Positions 16,748-23,740 of a DNA stretch of 26,132 nucleotides are shown here, in pieces. The DNA comes from CAYPOY01 sp964412395 (GTDB taxonomy: Bacteria; Chloroflexota; Anaerolineae; B4-G1), in NCBI GenBank assembly GCA_964412395.1, contig CAYPOY010000028.1, positions 1 through 26,132 on the forward strand. Reading direction: 5' to 3'. Every line of letters starts with the position of its first letter. Position 1 is the stretch's first letter. The position numbers were made by a program, and so were the translations under genes. The notes beneath the pieces are model-generated. The model was not told where the DNA came from and did not search any database. It was given only the letters and a program-made list of their open reading frames with translations.

Positions 16748-16776
16748 TTGACAACACTGCCTCAGTGGGATATAAT
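16748..16776 (+). promoter_or_regulatory. Perfect consensus sigma-70 promoter of the catabolic cluster
   Basis: TTGACA (16748-16753), exactly 17 bp, TATAAT (16771-16776). Start point about 16783. The membrane-protein gene begins 350 nt further on, behind a terminator, so this promoter drives either a small RNA or an attenuated leader. Confidence 0.8.
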
Positions 16777-16847
16777 GGATATGTTCGCTGGTGGCAGAAC
16801 CACCGAACGTGTGCTCTCTTATGAGCGGAAGATTCCAGAGGACAGTT

Positions 16848-16940
16848 ATGCTCAGGTGGCGGGTACAAGCACATAGACTTTATTGGTGGGCATGGTATGT
16901 GAACTGCTATCCAGTGAGCGCAGGTGCGCTGGTGAAATAA
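16848..16940 (+). CDS. Possible Trp/Tyr-rich leader peptide
   Basis: A 30-codon ORF starts 5 nt after AGAGGA and stops (TAA 16938-16940) at the foot of the terminator stem. It contains four Trp and three Tyr codons, concentrated in RLYWWAWYVNCY. A peptide so rich in one rare amino acid, set directly before an intrinsic terminator, resembles amino-acid-starvation attenuators. I could not identify a convincing antiterminator stem, so chance composition remains possible. Confidence 0.3.
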   Translation: MLRWRVQAHRLYWWAWYVNCYPVSAGALVK

Positions 16941-16987
16941 AGAGACGCCTCTCTGAGACTTGCTAGAGAGGTGTCTTTTTATTTCAC
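16932..16987 (+). terminator. Strong intrinsic terminator, 23-bp stem
   Basis: Left arm 16932-16954 and right arm 16965-16987 pair over 23 positions with only two G-U wobbles, around a 10-base loop. The core is AGACGCCTCTCT / AGAGAGGTGTCT followed by TTTTTATTT. The A-rich foot makes it work on both strands. It is unusually strong for a site inside the leader of a gene cluster. Confidence 0.8.
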
Positions 16988-17130
16988 TGTTGCTGAGGCC
17001 TCCCTGGCATGCGCCGGGGGTGTCCGATAGAACCAGAAAGGAGGTGTCTCTATTCAACAAACTCGTGACTCCCAGGTGGTTATGACTCGTTGAAAGTTCC
17101 CCATTCACAATATAAATATGGAGGATAATC

Positions 17131-18336
17131 ATGAACGAATCTCCTTCCACGAACGTCAAGTCCCCTTCTCTACTTGGTTTCATCATCGTGGTAGCGGCCG
17201 CCTTGGTTCTCTACCTATTGATGACATTGCTGCCAACGGGAGAAGCATGGCTGCCGTATGGCACCTGGGCCGAAAAGGCTCCAAATAATCTACTTTATCG
17301 GATCTATTGGTTCTTTGGTGATGTCACCGAAGCACAGTTCTATAAGAGCCTGTTCGGCGGCATCGGCGTGCTGCTCTTCGGCTGGCTCGCCTGGGCCTTG
17401 GCTTCCAAGAAGTCAAACTTGGCCGGTTTCTCAATCTGCTACAGCACTGGGCTCTGGCCATGGATCGCCGGTTCCTCGCTCCTGGGCTTGTTTTTTTCCG
17501 ACTTCGTCTTCAACTATGTCGGCATCTTGGGCATACCCCGTGGTATGGAACTGGGCTGGATCCCCACCTTCGTGCCGGTGGTCAGCATTCCGGCAGCGGT
17601 CATCTTCGTGTATGGCGGCAACTGGCGCAACCTGCTGACCGGGGCTATCCTCGGCGGCCTGATCGGTTTTCCCATTGCCTACTTTGTGATCGACAAGATG
17701 CTAGCCCCTGCGGGTTTGCCGTTCGTAATTGGCAACGTGACCGGCATGTGGCTGGGTTCCATCATCACGCTGGAAATCTGCCGGCATCTGCCCTGGATGA
17801 AGCCTATCCCCGCGCCGGGTGCCCCGGAGCAGCCCGATCTCGATAAGTCCAGCACGGTCTGGTTTGTTCGTCGCGTGCTGGCCGATTTTTCTGAAGCCCA
17901 GTTCTATGGCAATGAAGTGGCAAGCGTCGGCTTGCTGCTTGGCACGGTGCTCAGTTGGTACATTGGCGCCAATCATCCGTCCTATGGGTCAGGGTTGCTC
18001 CCTCATATCATCCTGAGCCAGGCACTAGCCTCGGCGATCGGTGTCCTGCTCTATTTCCGCAGGTGGGAGGAATTGGGTTGGTACCCCACTTTCGTGCCGG
18101 TGGTCAGCATTGCGCCGGCCATCGTCCTCACCTACGGTGGCACTTGGCAGAGCATTGTCTTCGGCGCGCTTTTGGGCGCTTTGATCGGCCCGCCGGTGGC
18201 CCAGATGATCTTGGATCGACTTCCAAAAGGCTGGCATCCGGTGGTCGGCAATACCTTTTCTATGGCTCTAAGCACGGCGTTGGTTGCCTGGGTTTTGCAG
18301 TACATGCCCGGTTTCGGGCAACCGTGGTTCTGGTAA
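17131..18336 (+). CDS. Internally duplicated polytopic membrane protein, possible transporter
   Basis: A 401-residue membrane protein with about 10-12 hydrophobic segments and an N-terminal cytoplasmic tail. The two halves are clearly homologous. (E/T)EAQFY-type segments occur near residues 66 and 255. LGWIPTFVPVVSIPAAVIFVYGG in the first half matches LGWYPTFVPVVSIAPAIVLTYGG in the second, each followed by a Gly-rich GALLGALIGPP-like helix. This inverted- or direct-repeat build is common in secondary carriers and channels. I do not recognise the family, so the transport role is inferred from topology and from position ahead of two hydrolases. The ATG has GGAGG (17120-17124) upstream. The gene ends 32 bp before amidohydrolase copy 1, and its last 65 bp belong to the large direct repeat. 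Confidence 0.7.
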   Translation: MNESPSTNVKSPSLLGFIIVVAAALVLYLLMTLLPTGEAWLPYGTWAEKAPNNLLYRIYWFFGDVTEAQFYKSLFGGIGVLLFGWLAWALASKKSNLAGFSICYSTGLWPWIAGSSLLGLFFSDFVFNYVGILGIPRGMELGWIPTFVPVVSIPAAVIFVYGGNWRNLLTGAILGGLIGFPIAYFVIDKMLAPAGLPFVIGNVTGMWLGSIITLEICRHLPWMKPIPAPGAPEQPDLDKSSTVWFVRRVLADFSEAQFYGNEVASVGLLLGTVLSWYIGANHPSYGSGLLPHIILSQALASAIGVLLYFRRWEELGWYPTFVPVVSIAPAIVLTYGGTWQSIVFGALLGALIGPPVAQMILDRLPKGWHPVVGNTFSMALSTALVAWVLQYMPGFGQPWFW

Positions 18337-19762
18337 CATAACAGTATGCTTACACGAGGAGGAAAATCATGGGATACGATACCAAAGTCGGTTCGTTGCC
18401 TGATACGTTGGCATCCGTCCACCGTGGACAGATGTACGATCCGCAGAAGGCGGTAGAGCCTTCGGGCCGGTCGATTCTGAAGGGCGGCATGGTCATCGAT
18501 CCGGCAAACGGGATCGAGGCAGTCAAGGACATCGCCTTTCAGGGCCAGTATATTATCGAGGTCGCTGATGAGATCAAGCCCGAACCCGGCGATCGGGTTT
18601 ACAGCGCCGCTGGGCTGCTGGTCTGGCCTGGTCTGATCGACATGCATCTGCACCTTGGCGACCTGTTTGAGGTCTCCACGGAACCGATCTTCGGGGCCGT
18701 GGCCGACGGTGTCACCCTGGGGTTATCACCGGGGGCTGGCAACACCTTTATGGCGCCATCGCTGCTGGGTGCCGAGGTGGATCGGGGCGTGCCTATGAAC
18801 ATCGGCGTCTACATCGGCGCGCTGAACGCGATGGGCTCCATGCTCTCGGTCGACGAGCTGGTCGCCCTGTTCAAGGGTGAGCTGGACGAAGAGACCGCAT
18901 TTGCCAAGATGACCCGTAACCGGATCACTTATCTGACCGCACCGCTGACCGTGGGTATCAAGGATCACATGGGCCACTGGATCAGCAGCGACGAGCACAT
19001 CGATGGAGTGTTCGAGGTGACATCGCGCGCTGGCCTGATCTTCATGAGCCATACCCAAGACCCGTCCCACGCTGAGCGACTGGTCGGTCTGTCCAAGGGG
19101 CGGCCGATTCACCTGGCGCATGCCACAGCCGCTGGTTGCGGGACTCACGATGATCCTAAGGAGGGTATAGAGCGGGTAGTTGAGCTGATCAAACAACCGC
19201 ACGTCTCAGGCGAGTTCGTGACTACTATGCTCCGTCCAGGGTTGGGCAGCCGCGAAGGGCTTCAGATGACCAAGGACGCGCAGCAGGTGGCTTACGATGC
19301 TCTGTCCAATGGGATCGTGGACGTGCTGATGTCCGACGGGCAGAACGAGGCCACTATGAAGGGCTTTGGCGACACACGCGACAACGTGCCCGCCATCCTG
19401 GAACTGGCGGAAATGGGTGTATTGACGCTGTCGCAGGCGGTGGCTACGATGACCGTCAACCCGGCCAGGCTGATCGCTAGACTGCACCACGAGGAGTGGT
19501 GGACACGTGAGCTTGGACACCTCGGTGTGGGCGCCCGCGCCAACATCACCGTGGTGGATCGGGACGACAAGCTGCCTACCTACACCTTCGTGAACGGTGT
19601 GATGGCTGGCTTCGAGAACCGGCTGGTTCGTGAGGCTAACGGGGCCGGCGGCTGGGTCAGCAAGTTCGGCATCCTGGATCGCATGGGCGTTGGCGACCTG
19701 GCCGCCTTCGGCTACGTGCTGGACTGAACCCGGAGCCAGTCGGTCAGGGGTGGCCCCGAGTC
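18272..19762 (+). repeat. Long direct repeat, copy 1
   Basis: About 1491 bp, from within the last codons of the membrane protein, through the amidohydrolase gene, to the loop of its terminator. It recurs at 20983-22473 at an offset of exactly 2711 bp. I see only two differences, at 19703 and 19709, both silent. Confidence 0.93.
18369..19727 (+). CDS. Amidohydrolase-superfamily metal-dependent hydrolase, copy 1
   Basis: The 452-residue protein belongs to the dihydroorotase/hydantoinase/deacetylase side of the amidohydrolase superfamily. A small beta domain (GGMVIDPANGIEAVKDIAF) is followed by the first metal motif H-x-H in GLIDMHLHLGD (His93, His95). Histidines follow in MSHTQDPSHAERLVGL and IHLAHATAAGC, then an Asp in VLMSDGQNE, and the C-terminal beta segment GARANITVVDRDD. 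Such enzymes hydrolyse amide, cyclic amide or imide bonds with one or two zinc ions; the substrate here is unknown. There is no signal peptide. GAGGAGG lies 7 nt before the ATG. It follows the membrane-protein gene directly, and an intrinsic terminator follows. The protein is identical to copy 2. Confidence 0.88.
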   Translation: MGYDTKVGSLPDTLASVHRGQMYDPQKAVEPSGRSILKGGMVIDPANGIEAVKDIAFQGQYIIEVADEIKPEPGDRVYSAAGLLVWPGLIDMHLHLGDLFEVSTEPIFGAVADGVTLGLSPGAGNTFMAPSLLGAEVDRGVPMNIGVYIGALNAMGSMLSVDELVALFKGELDEETAFAKMTRNRITYLTAPLTVGIKDHMGHWISSDEHIDGVFEVTSRAGLIFMSHTQDPSHAERLVGLSKGRPIHLAHATAAGCGTHDDPKEGIERVVELIKQPHVSGEFVTTMLRPGLGSREGLQMTKDAQQVAYDALSNGIVDVLMSDGQNEATMKGFGDTRDNVPAILELAEMGVLTLSQAVATMTVNPARLIARLHHEEWWTRELGHLGVGARANITVVDRDDKLPTYTFVNGVMAGFENRLVREANGAGGWVSKFGILDRMGVGDLAAFGYVLD

Positions 19763-19788
19763 TGGCGCGGTCGGGGCCACCTTTGTCT
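19749..19788 (+). terminator. Intrinsic terminator after amidohydrolase copy 1
   Basis: GGTGGCCCCGA (19749-19759) pairs perfectly with TCGGGGCCACC (19771-19781) over 11 bp. A weak T-tract, TTTGTCT, follows. The matching structure after copy 2 has a better T-run. Confidence 0.7.
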
Positions 19789-19792
19789 CGCT

Positions 19793-20032
19793 CTGGATAT
19801 CGTCCCTCCAGGATACATAGCCTGGGAATACGGGGCTCTGAGTGGGCAATGGGTAGACGGTCGCATCTATGGGCGCGGCTCGGCCAATATGAAGGGTGGC
19901 CTGGCCGCTATCGTCTTCGCCGTTGGCGCCCTGGCTCAGAGAGGGGTTAAACTCTCCAGTGACCTGATCATCACCGGCGCCGTCGGTGAGGAAGTAGGCT
20001 GCTGTGAACATATCAGCCTGACAAAATCTTAA
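19793..20032 (+). pseudogene. Internal fragment of an M20 peptidase gene
   Basis: The frame LDIVPPGYIAWEYG... to GEEVGC aligns without gaps to about 68 residues of the intact M20 peptidase at 22518, from LDTVPPG to GEEVDC. I count roughly 15 substitutions (about 78% identity). The start and the whole dimerisation and C-terminal parts are missing. The metal-bridging Asp of AADMKGG is Asn (SANMKGG), and the preceding His of SHLDT is lost. After GEEVGC the frame runs into unrelated sequence and stops at 20030-20032, just before the ftr ribosome binding site. It is the decayed tail of the first copy of a duplicated unit. Confidence 0.85.
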
Positions 20033-20048
20033 TCTGGAGGATAGAACC

Positions 20049-20945
20049 ATGAAGCTAAATGGGGTTGAGATCGAGGACACCTTTGCTGAAGGATTCCCAA
20101 TGCGTATGACGCGGCTACTCATTACAGCCACGACTCAGCGCTGGGCCGAGGCTTCCGCTCAAGAGTCAAAGGGACTTGGGACCACGGCTGTCTTCTGCCC
20201 TACTGAAGCCGGGATAGAGGGTCCAAGGCCGACCTGTCTGGAGACCCCGGATGGCCGGCCGGGAGTATTTCTCCAGATAGGGCATCAAAATAAGGAAAAG
20301 GTTTTGAGGTGGATGCCCATCCGGATTCGACATTGCATCCTGAGCGTTCCTACGACAGCTCTCTTCGATGCTATGCCTGAGGAACTAGACTCGAAGCCCA
20401 TTGAAATGAAAGAAACACCGCCCTATCTTTTCGGTGATGTATACCAGGAGGAGATTCAGGAGTACGGGCGTGAACGCTATCGGATTCCCCTTATGGGGGG
20501 CTGGTTCAAAATGCCCAGACGGATCAATATGGTAAAAGGGGTTGCTGGGGGCAACTTCCTCATCTTAGGAGAGACTCAAGCCGCAGCTTTGGCAGGGGCT
20601 GAGGCGGCTGTAGATGGGGTACTCAGTGTACCCAAAGTTTGGTTGCCGGCGGTAGCGGGGGTTTTCGCCTCTGGTTCGAAACCAATGGATGAGTACCCGT
20701 GGGCTACTACCAATCACCGTTTCTGCAGCGTCATTCGGGACAAGGTTTCCGACACCCTCGTTCCGGAGGGAGTTGGATGCGTTTTCGAGGTGGTTGTCAA
20801 CGGACTCACTACTGATTCCGTCATGGAGGCTATGAAGATTGGGATCCGACGAGCAGCCACTGTGGATGGCGTTGTCAAGATCACAGCAGCCAATTATGGT
20901 GGCAACCTCGGACCTTACAAGTTCTACCTTAGTGAGGTCCTCTAG
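20049..20945 (+). CDS. ftr: Formylmethanofuran:tetrahydromethanopterin N-formyltransferase
   Basis: Ftr moves a formyl group between methanofuran (or bacterial methylofuran) and tetrahydromethanopterin, a cytosolic step of methanogenesis and of methanopterin-linked formaldehyde oxidation. The 298-residue length is normal. The family is plain from start to end: MKLNGVEIEDTFAEGFPMRMTR, CPTEAGIE, ETPDGRPGV, LFDAMPE, FGDVYQEE, the GVAGGNFLILGETQ segment, TTNHRFC, EGVGCVFEVVVNGL and ITAANYGGNLG. GGAGG is 9 nt before the ATG. The gene looks less GC-rich than its neighbours. It stands between a decayed M20 fragment and a decayed membrane-protein fragment, with no other C1 genes visible. Identity is confident; its role in this cluster is not. 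Confidence 0.93.
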   Translation: MKLNGVEIEDTFAEGFPMRMTRLLITATTQRWAEASAQESKGLGTTAVFCPTEAGIEGPRPTCLETPDGRPGVFLQIGHQNKEKVLRWMPIRIRHCILSVPTTALFDAMPEELDSKPIEMKETPPYLFGDVYQEEIQEYGRERYRIPLMGGWFKMPRRINMVKGVAGGNFLILGETQAAALAGAEAAVDGVLSVPKVWLPAVAGVFASGSKPMDEYPWATTNHRFCSVIRDKVSDTLVPEGVGCVFEVVVNGLTTDSVMEAMKIGIRRAATVDGVVKITAANYGGNLGPYKFYLSEVL

Positions 20946-20957
20946 ATAGGGAAACAA

Positions 20958-21047
20958 ATGGCCAGCGTCGGCTCGCTGCTTGGCACGGCGTTGGTTGCCT
21001 GGGTTTTGCAGTACATGCCCGGTTTCGGGCAACCGTGGTTCTGGTAA
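20958..21047 (+). pseudogene. Remnant of the membrane-protein gene with internal deletion
   Basis: A 29-codon frame starts MASVGSLLGT, matching the membrane protein at about 17917-17947 (ASVGLLLGT). It jumps directly to ALVAWVLQYMPGFGQPWFW, the gene's exact C-terminus. The missing part is 330 bp, in frame, and lies between two copies of GCACGG (17942 and 18272 in the intact gene), which points to a deletion at microhomology. It is the head of the second copy of the duplicated unit. It might still be translated as a short membrane peptide, but no ribosome binding site is seen. Confidence 0.85.
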
Positions 21048-22473
21048 CATAACAGTATGCTTACACGAGGAGGAAAATCATGGGATACGATACCAAAGTC
21101 GGTTCGTTGCCTGATACGTTGGCATCCGTCCACCGTGGACAGATGTACGATCCGCAGAAGGCGGTAGAGCCTTCGGGCCGGTCGATTCTGAAGGGCGGCA
21201 TGGTCATCGATCCGGCAAACGGGATCGAGGCAGTCAAGGACATCGCCTTTCAGGGCCAGTATATTATCGAGGTCGCTGATGAGATCAAGCCCGAACCCGG
21301 CGATCGGGTTTACAGCGCCGCTGGGCTGCTGGTCTGGCCTGGTCTGATCGACATGCATCTGCACCTTGGCGACCTGTTTGAGGTCTCCACGGAACCGATC
21401 TTCGGGGCCGTGGCCGACGGTGTCACCCTGGGGTTATCACCGGGGGCTGGCAACACCTTTATGGCGCCATCGCTGCTGGGTGCCGAGGTGGATCGGGGCG
21501 TGCCTATGAACATCGGCGTCTACATCGGCGCGCTGAACGCGATGGGCTCCATGCTCTCGGTCGACGAGCTGGTCGCCCTGTTCAAGGGTGAGCTGGACGA
21601 AGAGACCGCATTTGCCAAGATGACCCGTAACCGGATCACTTATCTGACCGCACCGCTGACCGTGGGTATCAAGGATCACATGGGCCACTGGATCAGCAGC
21701 GACGAGCACATCGATGGAGTGTTCGAGGTGACATCGCGCGCTGGCCTGATCTTCATGAGCCATACCCAAGACCCGTCCCACGCTGAGCGACTGGTCGGTC
21801 TGTCCAAGGGGCGGCCGATTCACCTGGCGCATGCCACAGCCGCTGGTTGCGGGACTCACGATGATCCTAAGGAGGGTATAGAGCGGGTAGTTGAGCTGAT
21901 CAAACAACCGCACGTCTCAGGCGAGTTCGTGACTACTATGCTCCGTCCAGGGTTGGGCAGCCGCGAAGGGCTTCAGATGACCAAGGACGCGCAGCAGGTG
22001 GCTTACGATGCTCTGTCCAATGGGATCGTGGACGTGCTGATGTCCGACGGGCAGAACGAGGCCACTATGAAGGGCTTTGGCGACACACGCGACAACGTGC
22101 CCGCCATCCTGGAACTGGCGGAAATGGGTGTATTGACGCTGTCGCAGGCGGTGGCTACGATGACCGTCAACCCGGCCAGGCTGATCGCTAGACTGCACCA
22201 CGAGGAGTGGTGGACACGTGAGCTTGGACACCTCGGTGTGGGCGCCCGCGCCAACATCACCGTGGTGGATCGGGACGACAAGCTGCCTACCTACACCTTC
22301 GTGAACGGTGTGATGGCTGGCTTCGAGAACCGGCTGGTTCGTGAGGCTAACGGGGCCGGCGGCTGGGTCAGCAAGTTCGGCATCCTGGATCGCATGGGCG
22401 TTGGCGACCTGGCAGCCTTTGGCTACGTGCTGGACTGAACCCGGAGCCAGTCGGTCAGGGGTGGCCCCGAGTC
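20983..22473 (+). repeat. Long direct repeat, copy 2
   Basis: This is the second copy of the 1491-bp repeat at 18272-19762. The two differences I see are C to A at 22414 and C to T at 22420. Recombination between the copies would delete or amplify a 2711-bp unit that contains ftr. Confidence 0.93.
21080..22438 (+). CDS. Amidohydrolase-superfamily metal-dependent hydrolase, copy 2
   Basis: The protein is identical to copy 1 (452 residues, His93/His95 metal motif, same start with GAGGAGG). The DNA differs only at two silent third positions near the 3' end. Unlike copy 1 it is followed by a complete M20 peptidase gene, and it is preceded by ftr and the membrane-protein remnant. Two identical copies may raise dosage, or one copy may be on its way to loss. 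A hydrolase plus M20 amidase pair suggests successive cleavage of a cyclic amide and then of the N-acyl or carbamoyl amino acid produced, as in hydantoin-type pathways. That is inference from families only. Confidence 0.88.
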   Translation: MGYDTKVGSLPDTLASVHRGQMYDPQKAVEPSGRSILKGGMVIDPANGIEAVKDIAFQGQYIIEVADEIKPEPGDRVYSAAGLLVWPGLIDMHLHLGDLFEVSTEPIFGAVADGVTLGLSPGAGNTFMAPSLLGAEVDRGVPMNIGVYIGALNAMGSMLSVDELVALFKGELDEETAFAKMTRNRITYLTAPLTVGIKDHMGHWISSDEHIDGVFEVTSRAGLIFMSHTQDPSHAERLVGLSKGRPIHLAHATAAGCGTHDDPKEGIERVVELIKQPHVSGEFVTTMLRPGLGSREGLQMTKDAQQVAYDALSNGIVDVLMSDGQNEATMKGFGDTRDNVPAILELAEMGVLTLSQAVATMTVNPARLIARLHHEEWWTRELGHLGVGARANITVVDRDDKLPTYTFVNGVMAGFENRLVREANGAGGWVSKFGILDRMGVGDLAAFGYVLD

Positions 22474-22497
22474 AGGCATGGTCGGGGCCATCTTTTT
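22460..22497 (+). terminator. Intrinsic terminator after amidohydrolase copy 2
   Basis: GGTGGCCCCGA (22460-22470) pairs with TCGGGGCCATC (22482-22492), with one G-U pair, followed by TTTTT. It lies only 20 bp before the M20 peptidase start, so expression of that gene may depend on read-through. Confidence 0.72.
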
Positions 22498-22517
22498 CCT
22501 AATAAGTGAGGTCCTAC

Positions 22518-23696
22518 ATGGATTCGTCTGAGCAGACACCTTTTCCGATCGATGAAAAGGCCCTGATTCATTTCACCCAAGAAGTGGTTCGCTGCCGCAG
22601 TTGGAACCCACCTGGGGACGAGGCCGCCGTCGCGGCGCTGGTTGCGGACCGACTGCGTTCCTTCGGCATCGATACGCAGGTGGTGCCGGTCACGCCAACC
22701 CGCCACAACGTCTACGGACGACTGCCCGGGCGGGGTACAGGTCCCGGTCACCTCCTGCTGGTCAGCCACCTGGATACCGTTCCTCCAGGAGATAGGGCTT
22801 GGGAACACGGGGTCCTGGGTGGGCAATTGGTAGATGGCCGCATCTATGGGCGCGGCGCGGCCGATATGAAGGGTGGCTTGGCTGCTATTGTCTTCGCTGC
22901 TGACGCCCTGGCTCAGAGAGGGGTTAGACTCTCCAGTGACCTGATCATCGCCGGCACCGTCGGCGAGGAAGTGGATTGCCTGGGTGCGCAGGCACTGGTT
23001 GATGATGGCATCCTGGAGGGCGTGAGCGCTATCGGCATCCCCGAACCGACCGGGCTTAACCTGTACACCGCGTACAAGGGAGCTCTCTGGGTCAAGATTG
23101 TCACAAGGGGTCGCACGGCACATGGTGCCAGACCAGATTTGGGTGTCAACGCCATCTTGCATATGGGTGCAACCGTACGGCGCATTCTGGCTGCCGATTG
23201 GGATGCGCCGGCCCATCCTCTGTTGGGCCATCCCACCTTGAACGTTGCTACGATCCAAGGGGGCGTCAAAACGAATATGGTACCGGATCGCTGTGAGCTG
23301 ACCATTGACTTTCGCACGTTGCCTGTCCAGATCCACACTGAACTTGTCGCCCGAATGAGAGGGATTCTGGGCAGTCTGGTGGCAGAGATCCCGGAGTACG
23401 ATGCCACCCTGGAAGTGCTCAATGACAAGGCCGCCGTATCCACACCTACTGACGAGCCCTATGTACAGATGGCGCAAAACGTGGGACAGTCCCTTTGGGG
23501 TAAGACTTTGCCTCCCCAGGGGGTGTCCTACTATACCGATGCCTCGATCCTGGTGCCAGCATCAGGTGCGCCCGTGATCATCCTTGGCCCAGGAGAGGCG
23601 GATCTGGCACACCAGACGGACGAGTGGGTCTCAGTGGAAAAACTGCTACAGGCAGCCCAGTTCTACGCTCAGTTGGCCAGTCAGTGGCTGGCATAG
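22518..23696 (+). CDS. M20-family metallopeptidase (ArgE/DapE/carboxypeptidase-like)
   Basis: This 392-residue di-zinc amide hydrolase has all the M20 residues: LLLVSHLDTVPPGD (His, catalytic Asp), GRGAADMKGG (bridging Asp), AGTVGEEVD (catalytic Glu and metal Glu), the GIPEPTGL element, and a terminal His in EADLAHQTDEWV. The dimerisation domain (about 185-300) starts near the ARGR-like TRGRTAHGARPDLG and includes NVATIQGG and PDRCELTIDFRT. Family members cut N-acyl, N-succinyl or N-carbamoyl amino acids or short peptides; the exact substrate is open. ATG 22518 has GAGG at 6-7 nt; a GTG at 22506 is also in frame. It is the third gene of the duplicated unit and the only intact copy. Confidence 0.9.
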   Translation: MDSSEQTPFPIDEKALIHFTQEVVRCRSWNPPGDEAAVAALVADRLRSFGIDTQVVPVTPTRHNVYGRLPGRGTGPGHLLLVSHLDTVPPGDRAWEHGVLGGQLVDGRIYGRGAADMKGGLAAIVFAADALAQRGVRLSSDLIIAGTVGEEVDCLGAQALVDDGILEGVSAIGIPEPTGLNLYTAYKGALWVKIVTRGRTAHGARPDLGVNAILHMGATVRRILAADWDAPAHPLLGHPTLNVATIQGGVKTNMVPDRCELTIDFRTLPVQIHTELVARMRGILGSLVAEIPEYDATLEVLNDKAAVSTPTDEPYVQMAQNVGQSLWGKTLPPQGVSYYTDASILVPASGAPVIILGPGEADLAHQTDEWVSVEKLLQAAQFYAQLASQWLA

Positions 23697-23740
23697 CGCT
23701 GTAGGTGTAGTGGTTTTAGAACCAGCCCATCCAACCTGTG

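Larger units (their letters stand above)
16783..16987 (+). ncRNA. Structured leader RNA or small RNA of about 200 nt
   Basis: The stretch between a consensus promoter and a strong intrinsic terminator can fold into several hairpins. These are GGTGG-CAGAA-CCACC near the 5' end, GGAA-GA-TTCC inside TGAGC/GCTCA, an outer TGTGCT/AGCACA pairing, and AGCGC-AGGT-GCGCT before the terminator. I could not match it to a known riboswitch, 6S RNA, tmRNA or SRP RNA. It may be an attenuator leader for the membrane protein at 17131 (143 nt of further leader follow the terminator) or a stand-alone RNA. The gap 16988-17130 holds a hairpin TTCAAC/GTTGAA and a partial copy of the terminator's right arm near 17038-17058, but no gene. 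Confidence 0.45.

Noticed and set aside
16781..16876. 31-codon ORF starting at the predicted transcription start after TATAAT
   Set aside because: It would need leaderless translation only 5 nt past the -10, overlaps the better-signalled mini-ORF, and has no recognised similarity.
16893..16908. TGGTATG-N4-CTGCT resembles a sigma-54 -24/-12 promoter with exact GG-N10-GC spacing
   Set aside because: Transcription from it would start only about 25 nt before the strong terminator, three conserved bases are wrong, and it lies inside the mini-ORF. The regulator also lacks a functional GAFTGA. Probably chance.
16731..17186. 151-codon minus-strand frame across the control region
   Set aside because: It crosses a terminator and promoter, has no recognisable domain and overlaps the start of the membrane-protein gene.
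18369..22438. Reading the amidohydrolase as FhcA/FmdA, the formylmethanofuran hydrolase subunit that partners Ftr
   Set aside because: The GG-V-x-DPANGI opening is shared by many amidohydrolases, the protein is about 100 residues shorter than FhcA as I know it, and FhcB/FhcC genes are absent. The link is attractive but not supported.
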